Shown here: positions 25,171-36,104 of the stretch, piece by piece
Layout of the letters: every line of letters starts with the position of its first letter
Position numbering within the stretch: position 1 is the first letter of the stretch
NCBI GenBank assembly: GCA_031216445.1
Contig: CM062196.1
Span: forward strand, 1,742,001-1,806,000
DNA length: 64,000 nucleotides
From: Lateolabrax maculatus
Lineage: Eukaryota; Chordata; Actinopteri; Acropomatiformes; Lateolabracidae
Direction: 5' to 3'
The notes under the pieces: generated by a model
What the model was told of the DNA's origin: nothing
The model's database searches: none
What the model saw: only the letters and a program-made list of their open reading frames with translations
Translations under genes and position numbers: made by a program

Positions 25171-25570
25171 GGGTGTGGGTGTGGGTGTGTGATTGTGTGT
25201 GGGTGTGTGATTGTGTGTGTGTGGGTTTGTGATTGTGGGTGTGTGTGGGTTTGTGATTGTGTGTGTGTGTGATTGTGTGTGATTGTGTGTGTGATTGTGG
25301 GTGTGTGATTGTGTGTGTGTGGGTGTGTGATTGTGTGTGTGTGGGTGTGTGATTGTGGGTGTGTGTGGGTGTGTGATTGTGGGTGTGTGTGGGTTTGTGA
25401 TTGTGGGTGTGTGTGTGGGTGTGTGTGGGTTTGTGATTGTGTGTGTGTGTGTGGGTGTGTGTGGGTTTGTGATTGTGGGTGTGTGTGTGGGTGTGTGTGG
25501 GTTTGTGATTGTGGGTGTGTGATTGTGTGTGGGTGTGGGTGTGTGAGTGGGTGTGTGTGTGTGTGTGATT
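25171..25570. repeat. GT-rich minisatellite with interspersed GATT and GGG
   Basis: About 400 bp built from GTGTGTGGGTGTGTGATTGT-like words with variants GGGTTTGTGATTGTGGG. Longer and more complex than a plain (GT)n; higher-order units of about 20-40 bp alternate. The long open frames here on both strands are repeat artefacts. Confidence 0.95.
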
Positions 25571-25752
25571 GCATGTCATCGAGCCAGTGGAGGTTACAGT
25601 ATGTTACTAAACTGTGTGTGTGAGTCAGCAAAGATAAATGTCAGCCATTTAAGAGGGTCTGTTTAGTGAATTGTAGTTCAGTATTTTGTATGTATTGTGC
25701 GTTTGTGTGTCCTTGAGTGTATTAAAGTACATCTATGATATGACAGCCACAG

Positions 25753-25753
<1 letters not shown>

Positions 25754-25795
<42 letters not shown>
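25754..25795. repeat. (GT)n microsatellite
   Basis: About 42 bp of uninterrupted GT beside a candidate regulatory block. Confidence 0.98.
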
Positions 25796-25796
<1 letters not shown>

Positions 25797-26030
25797 TTTG
25801 ATTGGCACATTTCACGCACGTCTGTCAGCGAGAAAAAAGGGAACATTTAAATGGAGGGGCTTCATGCCCTGCTGCTCTGTTTAATGTCTTGCCGAGATCT
25901 AATTACAGCTGCTCTGAATCTCACTCCCCGCTTTTAATTAACACGCCCAAAAAAGGGAAATGGAGCAAAAATGTAAAATTAATTGAATGGAATTTGTAAT
26001 TCAAAGTGCGAGACTAAAAGAAGAAGGAGA
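25796..26030. promoter_or_regulatory. Candidate conserved non-coding element E
   Basis: Dense homeodomain-type cores in unique sequence: GATCTAATTACAGCTGCTCT, CGCTTTTAATTAACACGCCC and ATGTAAAATTAATTGAATGG with AATTTGTAATTC. CAGCTG is an E-box beside TAATTA. The best enhancer-like block in the left half. Confidence 0.45.
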
Positions 26031-26039
26031 GAGGAGATC

Positions 26040-26340
26040 AAATATGAGTCTGTACTTTTAAGAGTTGGCTCCCGTGGGGTTCCCACTCTGTGTTTCAAGG
26101 TTTGTGTGTTGTGAGTCCACAGAGGGGCCACGGCCTCCATTTTCAAAATGAGGCATCAGAATGAAGCTTTATATAGAGCGGAATAATGATGTGGATTCTT
26201 GCTGGGAGAAATACTCTTTTAATAAGTGAGGGCTGGCAGAGAGGGCCACTCTCAAGGCTGCAGAGTCTGGATTAATGCAGCAGGCAGGAATCATTTATAG
26301 AGGAATTACTCAGGCTCACACACTATTGATTTCACCCACC
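26040..26340. promoter_or_regulatory. Candidate conserved non-coding element F
   Basis: Follows element E directly. Unique words include GGCCACGGCCTCCATTTTCA, GAAGCTTTATATAGAGCGGA, ATAATGATGTGGATTCTTGC and CTCTTTTAATAAGTGAGGGC, ending before a (CA)-rich patch. It may form one enhancer with E. Confidence 0.35.
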
Positions 26341-26932
26341 GGGTTCACCAACACACAACACACACACTTACACAAGTGAAAGGACTTCATGCCATTCATC
26401 TTGTTTTCCAAAGAAAGTTTTTTTTTAAACATTCTTTGGTCCACCGATGGAAAAAAAGACTTTCTTAATTCTACGAGAAACATAAAATAAATTCATGAAT
26501 AAAAGAGTCAAAACTATCAATAGATTGGTGATTTGGGAAGTTTGTGTAAAACATAAAAATACCTGGCACAGTTTTAAACTCAAAAAGATCTACCCAACAC
26601 TGTGATTAATATGGTTATTAAGTGATCAAAGCACCTCATCATATTTCTACCTGCTGCCTATATTTTATAGCCGTACTACATCTACAGTTCAGTCATGACT
26701 CTTCTGAAGATGATGAAGACGATGAATTGGTCAAAGCTGGTAATAAACAGCATATATTTATTTTTATTTAGTCTTAGTACAAATGCTAAAGTACAGCAAC
26801 CAATAAAGAGTGTTGGAAAGGATCAGATCTTCTTGTCAATAATTAATTATCCTGCATTCAAAATGACTAGTATCTTAAAAATTACCAGTAAAAGTATTCA
26901 TTATGTAGAGCTTCACTATAATATATAGTCAT

Positions 26933-26934
<2 letters not shown>

Positions 26935-26980
<46 letters not shown>
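26935..26980. repeat. (ATT)n microsatellite
   Basis: About 46 bp of ATT. Confidence 0.98.
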
Positions 26981-26981
<1 letters not shown>

Positions 26982-27213
26982 AATGCAAGTATTTAAAACT
27001 GTAAGAACAGTATTGTAGTAAATGTACTAAGCTTTTGACAAACCCTTCTTAAAGGTCTATTGATCATGTTAAGCATATAAATAACAGGTATATTGTCATG
27101 AATAATTGAAAACTTGGGACTTCAAACTGATAATTAATTTAGTTTCTCATCAGATTATAATTAAAATCCGAGCCTGTTTTTCCTGCTGTTTACAGATATT
27201 AATGATGTAAACA

Positions 27214-27540
27214 AACTAGGGCTGCAAGTAACCACTGTTTTTATTATTGACTACTGTAATTAGATTGTTTTCTCATTTAAGGTTTTTCACCGTATTTTTC
27301 CATAAAATGTCAGAAAATAGTAAGAAAAATGCTTATTTTATCCAAACAACAGTCTAAGCCAGAGAAAAGTGGAAAACTTCAAATGAAGCCTAACCAGCGA
27401 TTGTTTGGCAGTTTTGCATGATGAATGACAAATGATTGACTATCAGAATAGTTGCAAATGAATTTCCAGTAGATCAACTTATTGATTAAACGCCAAAGCT
27501 AAAAATCCAACATCAGAAAACATGAATAACGTCTCTGTCT
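27214..27540. mobile_element. hAT-like short element (CTAGGGCTGCAA family)
   Basis: Begins AGGGCTGCAAGTAACCACTG and continues through TAATTAGATTGTTTTCTC, CATAAAATGTCAGAAAATAG and TCAGAATAGTTGCAAATGAA. This order matches a very common fish repeat whose ends read AGGGCTGCAAC and GTTGCAGC. The right end is decayed. The CAGGG-type termini suggest a hAT non-autonomous element; that assignment is inferred. Confidence 0.75.
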
Positions 27541-27850
27541 ATTAATCAAAGAGTGACAGCAGATTCTGGTTATGTGTTTTTGGTGGTGGGACTGCATTTT
27601 TGTTTGTATTTGGATCATTGACTGCCCATTTTATTTTAATTAGTTTATGATTACCAAGTTATTACTGAACTTTTAATATTGACAGTTCTGATAGGGCAAA
27701 TGACTACATAGCTTTTAAAAAATATCAAAATAGAAACAATGAGCTGAGACCCAGGTATATCGCTGTAAAATGTTAAATATCACTGGACCTTGCCATAATG
27801 TATAGTACTTTAATGATGATAAACTGTGCAGGAAAGCTTTAAACATAAAA

Positions 27851-27896
27851 TACACACACTCAAATGTTTGTATTTCAACAAAATATTTTCTTTATT
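27851..27896 (-). terminator. Best-formed polyadenylation site downstream of pik3r3
   Basis: On the gene strand AATAAA (27896-27891) is followed about 27 nt later by a GT-rich stretch, TTTGAGTGTGTGTA (about 27864-27851), the expected spacing for a poly(A) signal and its downstream element. It could end a long pik3r3 transcript or an unrelated one. Confidence 0.4.
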
Positions 27897-28124
27897 CTGC
27901 AAGAAAACTGAATATGGTGGAGCTCCACTGATAAACGTACATGAGTTCAGCTCATAAACAAATGGAGAATCTACAACCAACAAACTATTGCAACCGATAC
28001 GAGAAAGTAAGGTGAACTGTGGTGGGCCAAAACCATTTGAAAGAGAAGCCAGTAGCAGGTATGGCAGAGGATAACACTGAGAAAGAGACCAATTTATACC
28101 CGTACAGGAGGAAGTGATCATCAC

Positions 28125-28890
28125 TCATGGCCTCCTGTACAAGTCTTTGTTTGTGTTGCCTCTGTGGTATGTAAATCAACGTCTTACAGCTTGAATTTTG
28201 TCTGTTACAGTTTGACCAGTTGGGTGTTTGGGCTTGTTCACACCAACGTTAACGGCCTACAAAGTTCAAGTAGTTTGAACGAAACTGTCGGTAGTAATTT
28301 TGCATGTAGGTTTCACATCAATATCAAATTTGGTGAACTTGACATACAAAAATGTGCCATTGACCACCAGCAAACTGTTTTTACACCTGACCTCTGAGGT
28401 GGTGAGTCAAAAATTATTCTTTATTTAGCTAATCAGTTTTGTAGAAGTCTTCAATGGTGCGTAATGAAAAACATTTCATCACATTGTTGTAATATGACCA
28501 CATTAACCAAAATTTACAGAAAATAATCTGTAACACAAAGGACATAAATATTCTGCCCAATCTCCTTAAACATTTCCACATTAATCTGATGTGCCAACAA
28601 GAGACGTAATGGTCCACTTTCTCAGTATTACGTTGTTATAGCATTATACAACTGACACAAAAAGGACTGGAACTTGTTTCAGCTGTAAGCAGTGATGTTA
28701 AATTTGCTATATTAAATTCAGATCTGAATACACCATAAACAGACAAATAACAGTTGTTTTTCAAAGACATCTTTTTTACCATTTTTCTTTTATACACAAA
28801 AAACAACAGTCAAGAGTACCAAATATGCATGCTGGATCCGTACGTATGTCAAAAAAGGGGTAAAAGGGGGAAGGGAGGGGTAGGTGTCAT
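28125..28890. other. Non-coding stretch in the pik3r3 downstream region
   Basis: AT-rich with no repeat or coding signal I can name; CTTGTTCACACCAACGTTAACG near 28230 is the only unusual word. Confidence 0.5.
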
Positions 28891-28896
28891 ATACAC

Positions 28897-28920
28897 TTTT
28901 TTTTTTTTTTTTTTTTTTTT
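28897..28920. repeat. Poly-T run (poly-A on the pik3r3 strand)
   Basis: 24 T on the plus strand. On the minus strand AATAAAGAACTTT stands directly before the A run. Confidence 0.95.
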
Positions 28921-31900
28921 AAAGTTCTTTATTTTCATATATATAAGAAGCTGTTACTCCTTGAAGCTGTGCTGGGTACTGTGATCAGATAAGCAGTGGT
29001 AAGAACACAACACGACTCCTTGGTGAGAATCACAAACATATTCAAACCTGGCTGCAAATAAAACTTTGCAGGACTGCTTGAGGGCGAGTAGTAGTATTTG
29101 TAGTAATAATAATAGTAGTTGTAGTAGAGGAACAACAGACACTTGCTATTTTAACAGTCCTGGGGTGGTAGTGAATATAAACACTCAGAAAAAAGGTAAC
29201 AGTAGGCTTATTGTACCTTTTTGTTAGAGACTGCACCTTTGTTTGAATCAAAATGTACCTTTATTTTCTGAGAGGTGAACCTAAGCCTGTTTCCTGGAGT
29301 TATTTAAGTTAGAGTCGAGTTTTCCAAAGTGAAAACTCAACTAAACAGTCTGTAAAAGTAAACTTGACAAAACAGATATTTTGGTTTGTCCCTAACCCTC
29401 CTGAACTGCTTTTCTTTCCACCTGTTCTTAGTACTACTACGAGCGAAACCCTGCCCATTCAGAAACACCTGTACTGTGGGGGTCGATGCACCTGAGGGAT
29501 AACATTCGCCCCTCCATCACGAACCCCTGACGGACAGAAAAGGGAATATTGCATGTTGTGGTGGAGTGAAACAAGAAATTGTCCTGCAGAAACATCAGAT
29601 CTGTAAGTGCTACAGAATTGATCAATAATGAATATAATGAAAACTGACATATCAGGGGCGGACATTTTTTTTTTTTTTTTTTTAATATTTTCGGCCCTGT
29701 TGGCCTTCCTTACATGCTGCAGCATTTCCACTTGGGAAGCTGCTGCTGTCTGAGGTGATAACATCGTTTTAAATTAGACTTTGGTACTTCTTTTTGAAGG
29801 ATCAAAATCAAACATTAATTCAAGTCAAATCATAGATTTTAAAACGCTCCAAATACAGGAAGAAACTGAATCTAACTGAATCTTTGTCAAATTAAATTTA
29901 AATGGCCCTGCTGTAAAATGTACGGAGCCCCCGAAGAACCAAATCTTACACACAATTATTATTAATTATGCAACATCTTGTATTCCCAAGAGAATATCTT
30001 GGGCAAACAAGATAGTAACTTGTTGAAAGTGTTTTTTGAGACAAGGTATACATTTAAAATGCTTAATGTTTAAAATGCATTGCCATGAATTTAAAGAAAA
30101 CCTAATCTGAAATCCCCTCAAAATATACTTTTGTTCTTGAAATTTCTGCAGGACATTTTCAACACAGAAATAGAAAAGTTTCAAATTGCAAACCAAACTA
30201 AACTCCAGCCTCGGTCATCATGTGCAAATATATGAAGTAGCATGAGTGAGAAAGCTGTGACTCTGGGACTTTTGGTAGTTTTGTTTTAAATCTTCAACAG
30301 AAGTCAGTTTATATTGACAGCACATAAACTGAAGAGTGCAGATCAAGTTAAATCTGATTGATTTTTAATGTTGGGACATCATTGAACAAGGATTTTAAAG
30401 ATGGATCCTTCCTGACATGCCACAAAAGTACCTGTTTGAACTCTTTTCAACACAAATGAACAGATCAACCAACAATCCTAACTAGCTGTACGGGACACTC
30501 ATTCACACAACATGGTTTTATCTTCTGAGTTGTGATAATATCAAGGCAATGGAGATTAAAAAAAACATCACTGAAACATCCCTTTCCAATGATCAACAAC
30601 TTAAGGATTAACAAGAACTGAAATCTTTGGTCTAAATGTTTTGGGGGAAATGAAAACAGTCAAATAACAGCGACTACAACTCAAAACAACCCTTCAACTT
30701 GTAATATCTTTTAGCTTAATATATATGATAGATACATCTGTGTATATGTGACTCGTGATGTATTCACAGGTAAATATTAACACAAGCCTCTTGTAGATGA
30801 TATTGTGTGCAATTTCAGACAAGCCCTCTGTGAAGGAAAAGATCCGAACATATCTCTGAGAAAAGTTTCAAAAAGCGCCTCCTTCCCTCCTAAAGTAGCT
30901 CTAGGTTTGCCTGTAACGAATACTGTACATCTGTCATAAAACTCTAAAAACTTCGGCCCTGCTCACCATAAAACAAAAGGGAACTCTTCGTTTTTTGCTT
31001 TTTTCTTTAATAAATGTATATTTTCATATAAAGACATTCAACAGTGAGCGATGCAATATAGTTCAAGTAATATAGTTAGGGATTCTTTGAGTTCCCTATT
31101 CGAAAAAAACAGAAGTCAGCTAATAAAGAAATGAAATAAAACCTTCAGACTGTGTTGTGATGGAGGGAAGTGAAGACTATGACATCATTTTGGTGATGAT
31201 GCTGTGTCTAAGCTACAGGAAGCCATGAGGGACAAGCCTCTAGAAGTGAGAACACCACAAAAGTCAAAGTCGTGGGGATCTAGCTTAATCAACTGAGAGT
31301 GATTTATATCAATGCAGAAAAAACCCTGATTTATTTCTTCTTTTTTTTTTTTCAAATCGCTGGCTTTGTTGTGTGGTAGTTTCTACGGTAAACTTGAAAC
31401 ACCTGAGGGTTAATAATCGGAAACATTGTGAGGGAGACGTTAAAAGTCTGCCAAATCGAACAGGCCTGCATTTCCGATAGCACCTTAAGAGTTTAGGATC
31501 ATCTTGTTTCTGTTATGGACAAACATATCTGGTGCTTAAAAAAAGGTGATGAAAAAGAAAAAACAGCTTTGGACCCAGACTGATCCTATTTGTACATTCA
31601 AGATTATATCGACAAACCCCGCCTTGCTGTCCCCCGTTAGTCCAAGAGAAAAACAACAACCACAGGTGCACATCAACAGATACAAAACACAAAAAGGGCT
31701 GTGTCCTAATTCAGAGGCAGATGACAGAGGGCTAAACCTGGACCTCCTCCACAAATAGATTGCAGAGAATTCACTGTAGTGTCGGTGCGAATTTCCTGCC
31801 TGTAACCATTGTGGATTCTGCTATCAGTATCCATATGGATCTGATAGTTGACCAAAACACTGGATTAGATATCTGTGAAAAAACATAAAAGATGAAATCT

Positions 31901-33035
31901 TAATGACAAATTTACCCTGAATAATCACGTTAATACTTGTTAACAATTTTTTGCGACCTGTAGTAAAGGAAAGCAGTTGCAAAACTGCAGAACGCAAAGT
32001 TTGCAACTGTGTTGGAGGCCTTGACAATACAAAGATTTGCAACATCATGCAAAATAGGATAAAAATATGTCAGAGCAACAAATGTCAGGAATACTAAAGA
32101 AGCTTGAGAAACTCCTTTCAGACAGCAACTTTGTTTTTGATATTTTATCTCACAAATGGCTGTCGTACAGAGCTCAAACATGAAGTTAATTTTGTACACT
32201 AAAGACCACAAACTTTGGACAAAAGAAAGTCACATTTCTCTGCCCCTGAATTAAGACACGGCTGACATCTCACCACATCCTTTGTGCTGTAACTGTTGGG
32301 TCCAGCTGTGTTGATACTGTCTCTTCTATTTTTTTCCACCACACTTGTTGTGTTAAACTAAACTGGGATGGTATAGAGGGACTACTGGGGCATTCAGTAT
32401 ACTCCAAGCAAAATCAAGTTTGGCCTGTCCTCACAAGCAAAACAACTGGTTTGTGACTTTCAGATATATCATACAACTGGTTGCAGGCTGTGTTAACTAT
32501 TTACTGTCACAGTTATATATGTAATGTAATGTTTGTAATGTATTATGTAATGTTGCTTCCATAAATGAATCAAAATGTAGGATTACAAAAGCAGTAATGA
32601 ATATATATGTAATCCTAACTGATAAGCCTCTTCTTTTTATCAAATTTTCTGAACGTTAACATGACTGGACAGCAGTCTGAAAACAGGCCAAACTGGATTA
32701 AGTACTGCCGGCTTTAGGACAAACCAAACTGATTCAGTCTCCAGTAAGAAACATAGGCGAGACCGCTTACTATCAATGGCTTTCAGCTCCACAAACCTCG
32801 CCTCCCCAACTCATCTACCTAGTGTGAAGAGATCATATCTAGGGCTGGGGTAGATAACGGCGATACTGTCGAGGGTCACTATACACTGTAGGGTGTTGCG
32901 AAGGACATTGAGACGGGGGTTTAGATAAACACATGGTGGGTACAACCAATGTTGTATCATTCACTCACAATGACTACTCTGCAGCTTCTCAAACAATGGC
33001 CCTCTTCCTACAACCTGAAACACTCCTCCGGACGT

Positions 33036-33038
<3 letters not shown>

Positions 33039-33077
<39 letters not shown>
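33039..33077. repeat. (GT)n microsatellite
   Basis: About 39 bp of GT within the probable 3' UTR or flank. Confidence 0.97.
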
Positions 33078-33078
<1 letters not shown>

Positions 33079-34511
33079 TGTGCATATGTGGCCCATACAC
33101 TCTGATGCTGGCTTATCATACTGTGAAAAACACCACAGATGACAGAGAGAGAGAGAGACAGAGAGAGGGGGGAGGGGGTGCTTTGTCTGACTTTGTAACC
33201 AGCGTCATCTTGTCTTTTTTAAAAGGCTTTTTTTGGTAGACGCCCTCACAAATATTATCCTGTGAAAGAAACAAAACAAGCAGATAGTGCAGAGCCGGTG
33301 AGTATCTCAGTTTTAGAGAGGGGGGTGGAGTGAATTGAGAACAGCTGCCTTTGTTTGCCATAAACCAGGGTCAAGAAATCCCCCCCCCTTCCTGGCAGCT
33401 CCGCTAACCTTCATTTTTCTTTAGGACCTTAAAATAGCTCCAGATTATCAGACAGGCAGCAATGGGACGACAGGGATGTCTGGGAAAACCAGGTCCCCCC
33501 GCCCAAAGACGCAATGCTGACCCTGTTCATCGTCTCAGAAATATCTCCCCAAAGGAACAGCCAATGGGCGAGCAGCATCTCTGCGCCAACAGCCAATCAG
33601 TAATACAGAATTTCAAATCTCTAGGAAGAATAGAATGCAACTTGGTTTTGTTCTTCTCTTCAGTTTTTCCAAGATATCTTTTATTGTGTGATGCTTCCAC
33701 TGGTTATAAAGTCAAGCAATGGCAAGAATTTCTGAGTAAAAAAAAAGAGAAATAAAATAAAAAGGAAACTAAGGAATCAGACAAACAAACAAAACTGAAT
33801 TTCACTCCAAAAGCTTCACTGTGCACTTTGATTATCTCTTGGACCTTAGTGCATCTCACTCTCTCTGCTCGACTGCTGAACTACACAACGCTAGATTGCA
33901 CGTTCTTTCAAGTTTTCAGTTATTTCTTCTAAAGCCTGTGTCTTCAGCTCGGGACTTCTCCTCCATCTACCTGCTCTGTGTGTTACACATAAAACATTTT
34001 ATCAAAGCTTATTATTTCTTAAGGTTTCGTAACAAAGAACAGTCCCAGTTTTTCAACCCACAGTCGTTAGCATATATCCACGTATCTCTCACTCTTTTTT
34101 TTTTTTTTAAAACCACACATAAAATGGGTTTCAGATTCCATGGTCAGACTTGTTTTCCTTCATGCTTTCCTTTCAAAGGATGATTTCAGTGAAACTGACC
34201 ATTTGTGACCTTTTCTTGTCTGGTTTAAGTGTAGCAACATTTGTGACCGCAGCACTATTTGTGTTATTCTGTGATTTTGGTCACATGGTGCTCCCTACAA
34301 GTGCTCCAATATTTCCACAAAACTGCCCCGGCCCGCCGTAGTGCCAGCGGACTTAATGTAGTCCAGCAGAGAGCAGAGTGGAGCAGCCAAGTTGGTGGAA
34401 ATATTGGATTTAAACATTGGCTTCACCCAAAAACAAACCTTCATCATCCCAGCAGAAAGCCGCGGTATCAGGAAAATACCTCCAAAGATGCAACCTTCTG
34501 CTGGAAAGCAC

Positions 34512-34705
34512 TTGAGCTGCAATAAACAATTATTTCCTCAATGAATCACTTGGTCTATAAAATCTCTGGGCTTTTTATACGTTTTTCATTATTTTCAATT
34601 TGACATCAAGTATGTTTAGATTTTGCTGGAAAAGACATAACTATATATAACATTTATTCATAAGTCTGTCAGCTGATTGATCTGCTAATCATTTCAGCTT
34701 TAATT
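34512..34705. mobile_element. Decayed hAT-like short element in the pik3r3 3' region
   Basis: GAGCTGCAATAAACAATTAT, then CCTCAATGAATCACTTGGTC and TATAAAATC follow the same order as the family at 27.2 kb (GGCTGCAACTAACGATTAT..., GTCTATAAAATGTCAG). Heavily diverged and truncated at the right. Confidence 0.55.
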
Positions 34706-35905
34706 TGAAACTTTCCCCCTTCGATTTACAAAGGGAAAGCTAAGAGTGAATCACAGAGCGACAGTCAGAGTGCTGAGGTCACAGATGGGACTCGTTTAAG
34801 TGCTTCTTACTCGACCGTCTGTATGCATACCATTTGGTTTTCCAAAAAGGCTATTTGGTGCACAAGCACGTGGCCCAAAACTCGGTTTTATGTGTGGTCC
34901 CAAACACACCATTCGTTTGCTTTTCTTCACTCCTTTCACAAAAAAAAAAACCTAAGAATCACACACACACTCTCCCACCCTCTTCCTCTCCACACCAACT
35001 TTGGTCTCTGGTTCTGATCTGTGACTTTGCCGTTTACACATTGACAAAAAACAAGAAAAAACTAGGTTCCAGCAAAGCAATAAAAAAAACCCTCTACAGT
35101 TAGTATAAAAGCAAGCCTTTTGTCCTTCTTTCAAGACTACAAAACTGTTTTGTGTCGCTTGTGCCCCCCCGACTCCCTCCCCCTCCCCCACCCCCAAACC
35201 CTTCAGCAGCAGTCTACATGGAGGAACACTTCATAAAACAAGTGTCCGTTGTCTCGTTATGCTACATTATTTTTGCTTTTTCGTACGGAGAGGGACAGAA
35301 CAGACACTTGACATCATCTCCTCTTGCATTTACCACAAACAAAGTTATGAGTAAACAAAAGGAAACATCTGAAACATGAAAACAACTCCAGAAGCAAACA
35401 AAAAGGTTGTAATATAATCATTTGAGGTGGAAAATAAAAATAACCGGAAACTAAAAAAAAAAAAAGCGGTTTCAAAAGGGGAATGTTTTGTTGTCGTCAT
35501 TCACGTGGTTTTTGAGTTTCTGGTAAAAAGTCTGAGCTGGAGTTTAGGTAGCAGCGGCGTCAACCTGAAACTCTGAAGTCTCCTACTCCGTTTCCTTCCT
35601 TTCCTTCAGTCACTTTTTTTTTTCACATTCACAAACATTTAAAACTTCCTTGTGCAAATCAAGCAGTCTTTAGAAAGAATGCCCTCCGAAATTGTTCTTG
35701 TAAAAATATATAACTCCAAGGTGGCTGACGTGTGTGTTGCAGCAAGTGTTTAATTTGTTTCTATCTTTATCGGGTCTGGTGTTGGGGTTGCTTTGTATTT
35801 CAACCAATCCCCCCCACTCCCTCCCTCCTTCCCTCTCCCCGTTCTCCCTTCCCCAAGAGGGGGTCGGCTTGTGTCTATGTGGGGGTGTGGCCAGGCGGCT
35901 GGGGT

Positions 35906-36104
35906 TCATCTGCGTCCGGAGGGCATCTGTGCGTAGACGGGGTATGCGAGGCGCACGTTGAGCGAGTCATTGTGCTGCACCAGGGAGGTCTGGTGGTAGT
36001 GGAGCACCAGGTCCTTCAGGCTGCTGTACAGGTTGTAGGGCTCGGCAAAACCGAAGCCGCGCGGCGTGCTGTAGATGACGCAGTGCTTCACCTCGCCTTC
36101 GACA
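35906..36104 (-). CDS. pik3r3: pik3r3 terminal coding exon 9 (end of cSH2 and stop)
   Basis: Residues 404-469 and TGA at 35908-35906. It reads VEGEVKHCVIYSTPRGFGFA, then EPYNLYSSLKDLVLHYHQTS and LVQHNDSLNVRLAYPVYAQM, then PSGRR. The acceptor is GTCCCCTCAG before 36104. GC content is clearly above the flanking AT-rich 3' sequence, as expected for a coding exon. Confidence 0.95.

Larger units (their letters stand above)
27897..35905 (-). other. pik3r3: Probable pik3r3 3' UTR and downstream flank, end uncertain
   Basis: AT-rich non-coding DNA directly after the stop codon. Several AATAAA hexamers occur on the gene strand (TTTATT on plus near 34650, 33677, 31330, 29260, 28928 and 27891), so one or more 3' ends are possible. 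It includes a (GT)n array (33039-33077), a C-rich patch near 35165-35200, a hAT-like repeat near 34.5 kb, poly-T runs at 28897-28920 and about 29667-29684, and no coding-like frame. If the site near 27.9 kb is the only end, the UTR is about 8 kb, longer than usual for the family; an end around 31-34 kb is as plausible. Confidence 0.4.

Noticed and set aside
25112..25631. Long His/Thr-rich open frames on the minus strand
   Set aside because: They are the reading of a GT/CA minisatellite in every frame, with no start context, splice sites or non-repeat coding sequence.
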